Below the pieces are notes generated by a model. It saw only the letters and a program-made list of their open reading frames with translations, was not told the origin of the DNA and ran no database searches. From Acidithiobacillus concretivorus (GTDB lineage: Bacteria; Pseudomonadota; Gammaproteobacteria; Acidithiobacillales; Acidithiobacillaceae), in the NCBI RefSeq assembly GCF_018853445.1, contig NZ_JABELD010000020.1:1-32968 (forward strand): a DNA stretch of 32,968 nucleotides. Reading direction: 5' to 3'. Below are positions 16,358 to 25,394 of the stretch, one piece after another. Made by a program: the position numbers and the translations under genes. Position 1 is the first letter of the stretch. Every line of letters starts with the position of its first letter.

Positions 16358-16693
16358 ATGAAGCAAGAGCAATCAACCCAAAGCTGGCGCTGGCTGATCG
16401 TAGTCATAGTTGTGCTGCTGATCGCCGTGCTGGCTTTTTTCTTTTGGCAGCATAAGCAATCGGTCCGACAGACCCAAAAAGCGGCTGAAGCGGCCGCCGC
16501 AGTAAAACTCGCGGCACCTACTGTATCTACAGTGTCCGTGGCCGACTTTCCGGTGGGGAAAACTATTTCTCAGGAAGGCTCTCTGCAAGGCCCCCTCAGT
16601 GGCAAATGCGGCAATATTGCCTGGCACGATCTCAGCCCTTCCGCCGAAGCCAATCTCCGCAAGCTATGCCCGGCGCCAAAACCGACACCCTGA
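16358..16693 (+). CDS. Small single-span membrane protein, function unknown
   Basis: A 111-residue protein with GAGGG about 10 nt before the ATG. A polar 11-residue N-terminus is followed by one membrane span (WRWLIVVIVVLLIAVLAFFFW) and a short Ala/Gln/Lys-rich linker. A small domain of about 60 residues follows that would face the periplasm, with two Cys residues (KCGNIAWHD and KLCPAPKP) that could form a disulfide. I do not recognise the family. It is divergent from argH and converges on the histidine kinase with a 10-bp gap. Confidence 0.7.
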   Translation: MKQEQSTQSWRWLIVVIVVLLIAVLAFFFWQHKQSVRQTQKAAEAAAAVKLAAPTVSTVSVADFPVGKTISQEGSLQGPLSGKCGNIAWHDLSPSAEANLRKLCPAPKPTP

Positions 16694-16703
16694 ACGGATC
16701 GGT

Positions 16704-17975
16704 TTAGTAAGGCTGACGCAAAGGCAGGACCAGTTCGGCTACCAGGCCGCCATCAGGGGCATTGTACAAATTCAACTGACCGTTATGGTAGGCCATGACC
16801 CGTTCGACAATAGCCAGGCCCAAACCTATCCCACCGCCCTTACCCGCTTGAGCGAAAGGGGCACGCACACTTTGTAGCTGGGATTCGGCAATCCCTGAGC
16901 CATGATCCCGCACCCGAATCAGCATCTGGCGGCCGGCCTTTTCGGCATAAATATCTACGGGTCCTCCGCCGTGTACCTGGGCATTATCAATCAGATTTTG
17001 CAGCGCGCGCGCCAAACCGACCTCCTGAATGGCCAATTTCGGCAAGGGAGTAGGTGAAGGATGCCAACGCACTTCGGCCTGCTGACGCAACACCAGTTGC
17101 TGCAACCAACTCCCAATATCGGTTTCTACCAGCAGCTCGCGTTCGCCGCTGCGCGCATATCCCATGAATTGATGGATGACTTTGTCCATTTCCTGAATAT
17201 TGTCGATGATTTCCTGCCGGGCTTCTTCCTCAGCTGGCAGAAACTCGGCGCTTAAACGCATCCGTGTCAGCGGCGTCCGCAAATCATGGGAAACTCCCAC
17301 CAGAACCATTTCCCGCTCTCGCCACAAACGCTGCAGGTCCCGCAGGGTCTGATTGAATCTTTCCGCCAAACGCCGTAAATCCGCAGGCCCAGCTTCCGGC
17401 AAATCCCCCAGGGTATCCCCGCTGCGCAAGCGATCTACGCCCTGCATTAAACGCGTCAGGGGGCGGGTAACCTGACGGACAACCAAATACGCGCCCAACC
17501 AGGACAAAAGCAAAATAGCGGCAAGCTTAAACCAGGGCAGCGGTAAGCCTGCCGGACGTGGCATCGGCATGGCCAGGGCCAGAGCCGCACCGGGACGCGT
17601 CTGCAACCACAAAATCCCGGAGCGCGGATCAAAACGCAACAGCGCGTCCGGCCAGCCCATTTGTCGGAGTTGCTGTAGGGCATTCACTAAGGGAGGAAAA
17701 CTGGGCTTGCGCCCGTTCATCACGCTGGCAGGCAACACCTGCAAACCTTGTCGGGACAAAATCGGCTGAATGGCGGCTCGTTGAGCAGGACTGAGGCTTT
17801 CGCTGAGGGTCAGAATCTGCGCCCAATTCTGCGCCATGTGTTCGGCTTGGGGATTGGCCTGATAAATATTAAAAAACCAGTAAACTGCCAACTGGCTTAA
17901 AAAGAGTAACCCGGCAATAATCAAAAACATCCGGTTAAACAGGGTGTCCGGCCACCAGAAACGATTTTTTTTCAT
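16704..17975 (-). CDS. Sensor histidine kinase, EnvZ-type
   Basis: A 423-residue inner-membrane kinase. ATG 17975 has GGAAG 7 nt or less upstream; an upstream frame to 18077 reads through the intergenic repeat and is rejected. A membrane span at about 12-38, a periplasmic domain of about 110 residues and a second span at about 150-165 come first. A HAMP linker, the H-box GVSHDLRTPLTRMR (phosphoacceptor H230), the N-box ALQNLIDNAQVHGGG, G1 VRDHGSGI and G2 GGGIGLGLAIVERV follow. It lies downstream of the response regulator in the spy-like/regulator/kinase operon and probably senses an envelope signal. Confidence 0.93.
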   Translation of the reverse strand: MKKNRFWWPDTLFNRMFLIIAGLLFLSQLAVYWFFNIYQANPQAEHMAQNWAQILTLSESLSPAQRAAIQPILSRQGLQVLPASVMNGRKPSFPPLVNALQQLRQMGWPDALLRFDPRSGILWLQTRPGAALALAMPMPRPAGLPLPWFKLAAILLLSWLGAYLVVRQVTRPLTRLMQGVDRLRSGDTLGDLPEAGPADLRRLAERFNQTLRDLQRLWREREMVLVGVSHDLRTPLTRMRLSAEFLPAEEEARQEIIDNIQEMDKVIHQFMGYARSGERELLVETDIGSWLQQLVLRQQAEVRWHPSPTPLPKLAIQEVGLARALQNLIDNAQVHGGGPVDIYAEKAGRQMLIRVRDHGSGIAESQLQSVRAPFAQAGKGGGIGLGLAIVERVMAYHNGQLNLYNAPDGGLVAELVLPLRQPY

Positions 17976-17995
17976 AATGCTTCCAGGCAAATGAA

Positions 17996-18081
17996 CTTTT
18001 TGACGAGGACATTCTGAACGGACAGCGTGCGGTGTCGGAGAAGCACCGCCGCTGCTTGCCCAAAATGTCCTCGTCAAAAAG
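17996..18081. repeat. Large inverted repeat between regulator and kinase genes
   Basis: CTTTTTGACGAGGACATT (17996-18013) is repeated exactly in reverse complement at 18064-18081, an 18-bp perfect dyad. The 50-nt interior contains a further imperfect hairpin (AGCGTGCGGTG against CACCGCCGCT). It fills most of the 125-bp gap between the response regulator stop and the kinase start. There is no T-tract outside either arm, so it is not a standard terminator. It could be a small non-autonomous repeat element or an mRNA structure that sets kinase level relative to regulator. Confidence 0.8.
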
Positions 18082-18100
18082 ATCCCTTTATCAGAGTGCG

Positions 18101-18838
18101 CTAGGTTTCACTTCGCTCCGCAGGGACATTACCTCCATCGGGCACCAGCACATAGCCGCGTCCCCACACGGTTTGTATATAGCGCGGATCACCCGGATCT
18201 GTTTCGACAATGCGCCGCAACCGGGAAATAAACACATCGACACCCCGCGATCCTGCAGTGACTTCTTCACTCCCATGACTCATGGCCAGCAGACGCTCTC
18301 TGGACAAGGGTTGCCAGGCGTGACTGGCGAGGGCATGTAAAATGGAAAACTCACTATCGGTCAGGGAGATTTTTTCCGCTCCCCGCCACAAGCTGCGCGT
18401 GTCCAGAGCCAGACGAAAGGGGCCGAATTCTATGGCCCCAGGCGCCGGATCCGCCGTCCGGATTTCCTGACTGCGCCGCAACACCGCCCGAATACGAGCC
18501 GTTAGCTCACGGGGTTCAAAAGGCTTGGGCAAATAATCATCAGCACCTACATCCAGCCCCTCTACCCGGTCACTAAGGTCGCCCCGTGCCGTGAGCATGA
18601 TAATCGGCAGATGAGGCTCCTGCTCACGCAGGCGACGGCAAATGCTGAAACCATCTTCGCCGGGCATCATGACATCCAGAAGCAGCAAATCGTAATATTC
18701 CCGCTCCAGATGGCGGTCCATCTGTACCCCGGACCCCACTGCCTGAACGGCAAAACCCTGCCCTTCCAAATAACGAACCAGCATGGTCCGCACTCTGGGA
18801 TCATCATCGACCAGCAGTATCTTGCCGTTCTCAACCAT
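18101..18838 (-). CDS. OmpR/PhoB-family response regulator
   Basis: A 245-residue two-domain regulator. The receiver domain has the acidic pocket DDD at 11-13, phosphoacceptor D55 in LLLLDVMMPGEDG, the Thr of IIMLTARG and the Lys of LPKPFEP. The C-terminal winged helix-turn-helix has LTDSEFSILHALASHAWQPLSRERLL, VDVFISRLRR and the typical end IQTVWGRGYVLVP. It starts 1 nt after the stop of the Spy-like gene and precedes the histidine kinase. It probably controls the Spy-like gene and the divergent RND efflux operon, whose shared intergenic region carries direct repeats suited to this family. Confidence 0.95.
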   Translation of the reverse strand: MVENGKILLVDDDPRVRTMLVRYLEGQGFAVQAVGSGVQMDRHLEREYYDLLLLDVMMPGEDGFSICRRLREQEPHLPIIMLTARGDLSDRVEGLDVGADDYLPKPFEPRELTARIRAVLRRSQEIRTADPAPGAIEFGPFRLALDTRSLWRGAEKISLTDSEFSILHALASHAWQPLSRERLLAMSHGSEEVTAGSRGVDVFISRLRRIVETDPGDPRYIQTVWGRGYVLVPDGGNVPAERSET

Positions 18839-18839
18839 T

Positions 18840-19385
18840 TTATTTACCCCAGGGTCCAGGACGATGACCCTTGTGCTCCGCCATCTTCACGACGGTCTGC
18901 CATTGCACCGGGGTCAGGATTTTATGCAGATACTGAACCTGCTCAATACCCCGATCCAGCATCATTTCATGATCTTTGACCACAGCCGCTTTCAGCGGCG
19001 CCAGTGCGGCACCCGATTCACCATTAAGGAGCGCATCGCGCAGCGCCTTGTTGTGGGTCATCATGCCCTGACGCCAGGCCGGAAAACCTTTACGCTGAGT
19101 ATTCCGCCAATTTTTCAGATCACTCTCCTGTGCCGGGGTCAATTTCAGGTCAATCGCATGGTGCCAGACAATAGGCATCAACATGGGAACGGGCATATTC
19201 TGCATCCAGGGCCCACGCATGGGACCATGCTGCCATGGTCCGTGATGACCGTGCATCATCTCCGGTCCCTTCGGGCCATGTCCGGCCATGGGCGGCGGGG
19301 GTACATCTTCGGCAAATGCTGGCAAGGCAGCCATACCAAATGCGGCAATCAGCAAACCGGATACTGCATATTTCAATTTTGACAT
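18840..19385 (-). CDS. Spy/CpxP-family periplasmic protein, His/Met-rich
   Basis: A 181-residue protein. ATG 19385 is 7 nt after AGGAG and is preferred to the GTG one codon upstream. The signal peptide ends in LPAFA/ED. The mature N-terminus (about residues 29-76) is packed with His, Met, Pro and Gly (HGPKGPEMMHGHHGP, then WQHGPMRGPW), a probable metal-binding stretch. Two LTPxQ motifs follow (82-86 and 157-161), the hallmark of the Spy/CpxP/CnrX-like helical chaperone or sensor family. As the first gene of the two-component operon it may restrain the kinase, as CpxP does CpxA, or sense metals as in Cnr-type systems. Confidence 0.85.
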   Translation of the reverse strand: MSKLKYAVSGLLIAAFGMAALPAFAEDVPPPPMAGHGPKGPEMMHGHHGPWQHGPMRGPWMQNMPVPMLMPIVWHHAIDLKLTPAQESDLKNWRNTQRKGFPAWRQGMMTHNKALRDALLNGESGAALAPLKAAVVKDHEMMLDRGIEQVQYLHKILTPVQWQTVVKMAEHKGHRPGPWGK

Positions 19386-19475
19386 CACATTGCTCCTCGT
19401 CTTTCAGGGGGAAAAGGTGCGTCCCTTTCCGTGAAACACACGTTAACGACTTGACCCACCTGTTGCCAGCGACAA

Positions 19476-19533
19476 ATTGTCAATAATTGTGAATAAGACG
19501 CCGAATCCATTCACACTTTGCAACAATTTTGCA
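19476..19533. promoter_or_regulatory. Tandem direct repeats in the spy-like/tolC divergent region
   Basis: ATTGTCAATA (19476-19485) is followed at once by ATTGTGAATA (19486-19495), a 10-bp tandem repeat with a single mismatch. About 20 bp further on, TTTGCA occurs at 19517-19522 and 19528-19533, an 11-bp spacing. OmpR-family regulators bind direct repeats about one helical turn apart. These are candidate sites for the adjacent response regulator between the two operons it would control. Confidence 0.45.
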
Positions 19534-19600
19534 CAAAAATCTGCTTCCCTCTCTGGCGCTTTTTCAGGAGAATGCAGACTCCAGAATAAGGAGCTTGAGC

Positions 19601-21031
19601 GTGCCCCACAAAGTGCTAAGCGCAGTCACTGGTGTCTTGCTGGCGGTCACCGGACTGACTCAGGCGGATGCCGGAGTGATGGGCTGGTTGGCAGATCCCT
19701 TTGATACCGATGGCGGAATCAGCCAGCAACCCGGACAGCCATGGACCGGACCCATTAAACTGCCGACCATACCCGATGCCCATACGCTTGGCCCGGCTGA
19801 ACAGGACCAGGTCTGGAGCCTGCCCCAACTTACCGCTTATGCCCTTGCCCACAATCCGCAAACAGCAGCCGCCTGGGATTCCCTGCGTGCCGAAGCAGCA
19901 GGAGTGGGTGTAGCAGAAAGTGCCTGGTTGCCAAATTTAACCCTCAGCACTTCGGCTTCACGGCGCCAGTCGGCTTCTACGGCGGGCTTTACCGTACCTG
20001 CCCGCAATAGCGTCAATCCCAATTTGACCCTCAGCTACACCCTCTGGGACTTTGGCTTGCGCTCCGCCAAAACCGATGCGGCAAAAGCCCAGGAATGGGT
20101 AGCCGGCTTCACCCAGAATCAGGAAATCCAAGCTGTGGCCTTCAGCGTGGCTCAGGCCTACTATCAGATGCTCGGCAACCAGTCCCTGCTGCTTGCCGAT
20201 GAAAAAACCGTTGCCGAGAACCAAAAAAACCTGGAAGCCGCAGAAGTCATGCACCGCGCTGGTCAGGCAACAGTGGGTGCCTTGTATCAGGCGCGGGCGG
20301 CTATGGCTCAGGCGCAATCCACCCTTGCCGCGCAACAGCAGACTTTGCGCAGCAGCCAGGGAGTACTGGCCAGCACCCTCGGCCTGAGTCCCAAAACCCT
20401 GCTTAAAATTCACCCGCTACGGCTTAATCAAACACCTCCGCAACTGCACGATGCAGCAGAAACCCTGATGCAATCTGCACTGAGCGCCAACCCGGCCTTG
20501 CAGGAAGCGCGCGCTCAGGTGGCTGCGGCCCAAGCCAATGTGCGTAGCGCGGAAGCCAGTGGTTTGCCTACTCTGGGGGCCAGCAGTTCCTATGGCTACC
20601 TGTTTCAGGGTGGCTTTCGACCCGGCGATACCTGGACCGTTGGTTTTACTCTGACGGTTCCATTATTTACAGGCTTCAATAACCATTACCAAGTTCGTCA
20701 GAACGAGGCTTTGCGTGATCAGGCCGAAGCCAATCTCGCCAGCAGTCGAAACAGCACCGAAAGTACGGTCTGGCAGGATTATCATAGTTTTCAAGGTGCG
20801 GCAGCAGCATGGCCGGGAGCTCGCAGTGGCCTGCAAAACGCCGACAAAGCTCTGGAAGTAGTTCAGGCACAATATCGCGTTGGGCAAGCCACCATCCAGG
20901 ATGTGTTACTGGCAGAATCCACTCTGGCGCAGGCGCGTTACACCCTCATTCAAAATCTGGTCAGCAGTTACGTGGCACTGGCGCAACTCAGCCAGGCCGT
21001 GGGCATGCCTTTGGGAGCACAAAAACCGTGA
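19601..21031 (+). CDS. TolC-family outer membrane efflux protein
   Basis: A 476-residue protein. The GTG start at 19601 is 7 nt after AAGGAG and opens directly into a signal peptide (VLSAVTGVLLAVTGLTQADA), so an upstream TTG at 19529 is rejected. The mature chain has two repeated OEP domains with long coiled-coil Ala/Gln-rich helices (QQQTLRSSQGVLASTLGLSP and AQVAAAQANVRSAEASGLPT) and beta segments such as NLTLSYTLWDFGLRSAKTDA. It forms the outer-membrane duct of the tripartite pump encoded by the next two genes, with which it is coupled (TGATG overlap). Confidence 0.92.
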   Translation: MPHKVLSAVTGVLLAVTGLTQADAGVMGWLADPFDTDGGISQQPGQPWTGPIKLPTIPDAHTLGPAEQDQVWSLPQLTAYALAHNPQTAAAWDSLRAEAAGVGVAESAWLPNLTLSTSASRRQSASTAGFTVPARNSVNPNLTLSYTLWDFGLRSAKTDAAKAQEWVAGFTQNQEIQAVAFSVAQAYYQMLGNQSLLLADEKTVAENQKNLEAAEVMHRAGQATVGALYQARAAMAQAQSTLAAQQQTLRSSQGVLASTLGLSPKTLLKIHPLRLNQTPPQLHDAAETLMQSALSANPALQEARAQVAAAQANVRSAEASGLPTLGASSSYGYLFQGGFRPGDTWTVGFTLTVPLFTGFNNHYQVRQNEALRDQAEANLASSRNSTESTVWQDYHSFQGAAAAWPGARSGLQNADKALEVVQAQYRVGQATIQDVLLAESTLAQARYTLIQNLVSSYVALAQLSQAVGMPLGAQKP

Positions 21032-22146
21032 TGCGTTATCCGCTTATTTTCCTCCTGACCGCCGTCACCTTGGGTCTGACCGGGTGTCAGGGCAAAGCCC
21101 GACATGAAATGCCCCCGCTTCAGGTACAACTGACCAGCCCGACCCAAGAGGATATGACCCACTACGTCGGCTATCTTGGTACCGTGACACCTATCCAGAC
21201 CGTCACCATCATTCCGCAAACTTCGGGACTGTTACAAAATATCTCTTTCACGCAGGGCGCCATGGTCAGCAAGGGTCAAACCCTGTTTACCATTGATCCG
21301 GCCCAAACCCAGGCGGCGCTTGCCCAGGCTCAGGCCAAACTGGCTGCCGATCAGGCTACTGCCCGCTACAACCGCAATCTGGTTAATCAGGATCGCCCCC
21401 TGGCGGAAAAGGACTTTATTACTCGCCAGAGCTTTGACCAGGCGGTTTCCCAGGCTCAGGCGGCGGCGGCTCAGGTGGCCGAGGATCAAGCTGCTGTGCA
21501 ACAGGCTCGGATTAATCTGTCTTACACCAGGATTACCGCACCTATCAATGGTCGCATCGGCTTGGCACTGGTCAAAGCCGGGAATCTGGTGGTCGCCAAT
21601 CAAACGCAGTTAACCACCATCAATGAAATCAACCCCATCACCATCAACTTCAGTGTACCTCAAGCACAACTGGGGGCCGCCAGACAGGCACAAACCCAAA
21701 ACACCAATCTGCCCATTCAGGACGAAAAAGGTGGGACGCTTCTGGCTCAAGGCAAGCTGACTTTTATTGACAACACCGTCAGCGCCAGCACCGCCACGGT
21801 CAGCCTGCAGGTCTCGGTGCCCAATACCGACCATAAACTCTGGCCGGGCCAGTACGTGCTGGTGCAAATGCCTGTCCAGCACGTCGCTCATGCTCTGGTG
21901 CTGCCCGTAGAAGCTGTGCAGCAGGGTAGCTCCGGTCCTTTCGTTTATACCGTCGAACAGGGCAAAGCAACGGACAAAGCCATTCAGGTTCTCTGGGAAA
22001 CGGGAGCGAAGGCCGTGATTAGCGGCATTACGACCCATACCCAGGTCATTTTCCCGCTCCCGGCCCGACTTTATCCCGGTGCTGCCGTACAAGTAGGTGA
22101 GGCCAAGCACTCTACCAAGCGGCAGCATCAAGGTAGCCCCTCGTGA
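21031..22146 (+). CDS. RND efflux periplasmic adaptor lipoprotein
   Basis: A 371-residue membrane-fusion protein. The short signal has a lipobox GLTGC (Cys19), anchoring it to the inner membrane. It has a barrel-sandwich half-motif (VGYLGTVTPIQTVTIIPQTSG), a coiled-coil hairpin (AQTQAALAQAQAKLAADQAT to QAAVQQARINLSYTRITAP), a second lipoyl half (INGRIGLALVKAGNLV) and a membrane-proximal end (VLPVEAVQQGSSGPFVYTV). It is the AcrA/MdtA type. The start shares one base with the TolC stop and its stop overlaps the RND start, so the pump is made as a translationally coupled set. Confidence 0.93.
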   Translation: MRYPLIFLLTAVTLGLTGCQGKARHEMPPLQVQLTSPTQEDMTHYVGYLGTVTPIQTVTIIPQTSGLLQNISFTQGAMVSKGQTLFTIDPAQTQAALAQAQAKLAADQATARYNRNLVNQDRPLAEKDFITRQSFDQAVSQAQAAAAQVAEDQAAVQQARINLSYTRITAPINGRIGLALVKAGNLVVANQTQLTTINEINPITINFSVPQAQLGAARQAQTQNTNLPIQDEKGGTLLAQGKLTFIDNTVSASTATVSLQVSVPNTDHKLWPGQYVLVQMPVQHVAHALVLPVEAVQQGSSGPFVYTVEQGKATDKAIQVLWETGAKAVISGITTHTQVIFPLPARLYPGAAVQVGEAKHSTKRQHQGSPS

Positions 22147-25100
22147 ATTTCTCGGCGTTATTCATCCGGCGCCCGGTGATGACCGTGATCATCATCCTCG
22201 GGCTAGTGATTTACGGCATTTTTGCCTTTACCAATTTGCCGGTCGCCCTCTTACCCAGTGTCGATTTTCCAACGGTTATGGTCTCGGCCAGTTTGCCTGG
22301 CGCCAGCCCTCAAACCATGGCCAGTGCCGTCGCCACACCTCTCGAAAAACAGTTTTCTTCCATCCCCGGGCTGTCTTCGATGAATTCCGTCAACAATCAG
22401 GGTTCCACACGTATTATTCTGCAGTTTGATCTCAGCCAGAATATCGACGTGGCCACCCAGAATGTGTCCAATGCCGTCACCCAGGCCAGTCATTTGTTGC
22501 CACCCGGCATGACCAGTCTACCTTTTGTCAAACAGCTGAATCCTTCAGCGGCTCCCATCGAATTCATCGCTCTTTCCGCACCTAACATGCCTATCTACAA
22601 GCTCAATGAGTGCGCAGTAGATAAGGTGGTCCCGGCTATTTCCGGTATTCCCGGGGTAGCGCAGGTGCAAATATTTGGTGAGCAGAATTACGCCGTGCGC
22701 ATTCATGCCAATCCATTTGCCATGCAGGCGCATGGTATTTCCCTGCAGGATCTCAGCACGGCCATCAACAATCACAATGTGAATTTACCCCAGGGAACGG
22801 TTCTGGGCGCCGTCCGTAATTACGCAGTGAATGTGCATGGTCAGCTGCAGGACGCCCAGGCTTTTGCCAACATGCCGGTGACTTTTGCCAACGGCGCTGT
22901 AGTCCCTCTTTCCGACATCGCTCAGGTGCGCAATGGGGTGGATAATGATCAGATTGCCAGCTGGATTGGCAACCAGCGCGCCCTGATTCTGGCGGTCGTC
23001 CGTCAGCCCGACGCCGATACGGTCGCCATTTCCGATGCCATCGGCAAGCGCCTGCCAACGCTTGCTGCCAGTCTGCCCGGCGGGGCGAAAATGACGGTGG
23101 TTTATGACAAGGCGGACTATATCCGCTCCGCCGTGGAAGAAGTGGAAATCACCTTGCTTCTGGCTTCCCTGCTGGTAGCGGGCGTGCTCTGGCTGTTCCT
23201 GCGCCGGGGAAGTCCCACCCTGATTGGGGCAGTAGCCATTCCAACCTCCATTTTGGCCACTTTCGCCATTATCTACGAGCTGGGCTACACCCTGAACACC
23301 CTGACATTGCTAGCCCTGACTTTGGCCGTCGGATTTGTGGTAGATGACGCCGTGGTCATGCTCGAAAATATCACCCGCCACGAAGAAAATGGTGAAGAAC
23401 CTTTCCACGCGGCCATTACCGGCAGCCGGGAAATTGGTTTTACCGTCATTTCCATGACGCTTTCGCTGGCTGTGGTGTTCCTGCCCTTTCTGGTTATGGG
23501 TGGAATTATTGGTCGTCTGTTTCGGGAGTTTGGAGTCACGATAGCCATTGTCATCCTCATGTCCGGACTGGTCTCGCTGACTTTGACCCCCATGCTTTGC
23601 GCCCGTTATTTGCGGGTAAAACATCATAGTCCCAGCCGCTTTGAGTCAGGTTTCTCACGGCTACGCAACTGGTATGGACGTAGTTTAAGCACAACCCTGC
23701 AGCATCGCGGCTGGGTGTATATGGCTGCGCTGCTCAGCCTGCTGGGCATGATCGGCCTGTTCGTCATTCTGCCTAAAGGGTTCATTCCCAGCGAAGATAG
23801 CGGCATGATCATGGGCAATCTGGAGTACCCTCAGGGTATCTCCTTCAGTCAATTGGAAAATACCCAGCAACGTATCGCCACGGCCGTAGGTCACAACAAG
23901 GCCGTACAGGCGGTCATGTCCAGCGCCGGACAGGGAGCGGGCGCTTTCGGGTCCGCTAATACCGGACGCCTGATTATCCGTCTGAAACCGCTGGGGCAAA
24001 GAGCTTCCGGAGAGCGGGTCATCACCCAGTTGCGCCAAATTGTCAGCCACTTTAATGGCGTCGAGGCCAGCTTCCAGTTGCCACCAGCCATTCAGATGGG
24101 GCCGGTGTCGTCGCAGTCTCACTACCAATACATTCTCCAGAGTGAAGATCAGGACAGTCTCAACGAGGCAGTCCCCAAATTGGTAAAAGCCCTGCGCAAA
24201 GTGCCGGGACTCCAGGCCGTCAATAGTGATCTGCAACTCGCCAATCCCGAAATCGAGGTCCATGTATTGCACCAACGTGCCCAAGCCCTCGGAGTAACGC
24301 CCCAGGGCATTGAGCAAGCCCTTAACTTTGCCTTCGGCGGCACCCAGGTTGGGACCATTTATGCCTCCACCAATCAGTACGAGGTCATTCTGGATCTGGA
24401 GCGAAAGTTTCAGGAAAATCTGGGAGCCCTTTCGGCAATTACCATTCCCGGTACGGCTGGCCTAGTCCCCTTGGCAGCCATTGCCCATTTTGCCTATGGC
24501 GTAGGGCCCTTGAGTATCAGTCATTATGATGGCCTGCCCAGTGTCACCATTTCCTTTAATCTGGCCCCCGGTGTTTCCCTGGGAGAGGCCACCCAACGGG
24601 TGCAAAAAGCTGCCGCACAAATTCTTCCCGCCAACGTGCAGGGAGAGTTTGGCGGCTCGGCAGCGGCCTTTTCTCAATCCACGAGCACACTACCCTTACT
24701 GCTTCTTGCCACCATCGCCCTGATTTATGCGATTCTGGCCATTCTCTACGAAGACTTCATCCACCCGTTGACCATTCTGACCGCTTTGCCACTGGCAGGT
24801 TTCGGCGCGCTGCTGGCTTTGTGGATATTTCATCAGGAACTGGATTTGTTCAGCTTCGTGGGCATTATCATGCTCGTGGGCCTGGTCAAGAAAAATGGCA
24901 TTATTATGGTGGATTTTGCCGTCCATCGGCGGCGCGAGGGTGCCAGTGCAGAAGAGGCTATTATCGATGCCTGCATCACCCGTTTCCGCCCGATCATGAT
25001 GACCAACCTTGCGGCGGTATTGGGCATTTTGCCTATCGCCATCGGCATTGGTGCGGGTGCAGAATCGCGGGTTCCGCTGGGTGTTGCGGTGGCCGGGGGC

Positions 25101-25235
25101 ATTGTTGTTTCACAATTTTTGACCCTTTATATCACTCCCGCTTTTTATGTGCTCTTTGAAAACTGGAAAGGTCGCTGGCGACGCCAACCCCAACCGGCGC
25201 AGGGGAGCCCGGCGATTTCCGGGGATCACCCATAA
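22143..25235 (+). CDS. RND multidrug efflux pump, inner membrane (AcrB/MdtB-like)
   Basis: A 1030-residue HAE1-type RND transporter. The N-terminus (FSALFIRRPVMTVIIILGLV) and the periplasmic porter opening PSVDFPTVMVSASLPGASP are typical of MdtB/MdtC-like pumps. The fourth-helix proton-relay Asp pair is in GFVVDDAVVMLEN near residue 400, and the tenth-helix Lys is in LVKKNGIIMVDF near residue 915. Length is full. The GTG start overlaps the adaptor stop (GTGA). It exports hydrophobic or amphiphilic compounds using the proton gradient; the HAE1 signature, not the CusA metal motif, argues for organic substrates despite the His-rich Spy-like neighbour. Confidence 0.95.
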   Translation: MNFSALFIRRPVMTVIIILGLVIYGIFAFTNLPVALLPSVDFPTVMVSASLPGASPQTMASAVATPLEKQFSSIPGLSSMNSVNNQGSTRIILQFDLSQNIDVATQNVSNAVTQASHLLPPGMTSLPFVKQLNPSAAPIEFIALSAPNMPIYKLNECAVDKVVPAISGIPGVAQVQIFGEQNYAVRIHANPFAMQAHGISLQDLSTAINNHNVNLPQGTVLGAVRNYAVNVHGQLQDAQAFANMPVTFANGAVVPLSDIAQVRNGVDNDQIASWIGNQRALILAVVRQPDADTVAISDAIGKRLPTLAASLPGGAKMTVVYDKADYIRSAVEEVEITLLLASLLVAGVLWLFLRRGSPTLIGAVAIPTSILATFAIIYELGYTLNTLTLLALTLAVGFVVDDAVVMLENITRHEENGEEPFHAAITGSREIGFTVISMTLSLAVVFLPFLVMGGIIGRLFREFGVTIAIVILMSGLVSLTLTPMLCARYLRVKHHSPSRFESGFSRLRNWYGRSLSTTLQHRGWVYMAALLSLLGMIGLFVILPKGFIPSEDSGMIMGNLEYPQGISFSQLENTQQRIATAVGHNKAVQAVMSSAGQGAGAFGSANTGRLIIRLKPLGQRASGERVITQLRQIVSHFNGVEASFQLPPAIQMGPVSSQSHYQYILQSEDQDSLNEAVPKLVKALRKVPGLQAVNSDLQLANPEIEVHVLHQRAQALGVTPQGIEQALNFAFGGTQVGTIYASTNQYEVILDLERKFQENLGALSAITIPGTAGLVPLAAIAHFAYGVGPLSISHYDGLPSVTISFNLAPGVSLGEATQRVQKAAAQILPANVQGEFGGSAAAFSQSTSTLPLLLLATIALIYAILAILYEDFIHPLTILTALPLAGFGALLALWIFHQELDLFSFVGIIMLVGLVKKNGIIMVDFAVHRRREGASAEEAIIDACITRFRPIMMTNLAAVLGILPIAIGIGAGAESRVPLGVAVAGGIVVSQFLTLYITPAFYVLFENWKGRWRRQPQPAQGSPAISGDHP

Positions 25236-25248
25236 ACCTCAAAACAGC

Positions 25249-25302
25249 GGTTCGCCGGGAAAATTGCAGAGACTTTGGTCCGCGCTGTAGACAGCGCGAA
25301 CC
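25249..25302. repeat. Nested hairpin after the RND gene
   Basis: GGTTCGC (25249-25255) pairs with GCGAACC (25296-25302), and inside it CGCGCTGT/ACAGCGCG (25281-25298) forms a second dyad; the two foldings compete. There is no T-tract. It lies 13 bp after the RND stop and may act as a processing or termination structure. The same 7-mer pair recurs at 32013-32033. Confidence 0.5.
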
Positions 25303-25394
25303 TGTTGCGGTGTGGCATCTGAATGGATAAGTTCTGCATTATCACTGAATTGTGATATATAACGGACAACTATCCGTAGAATAGCGAGTCCGTA

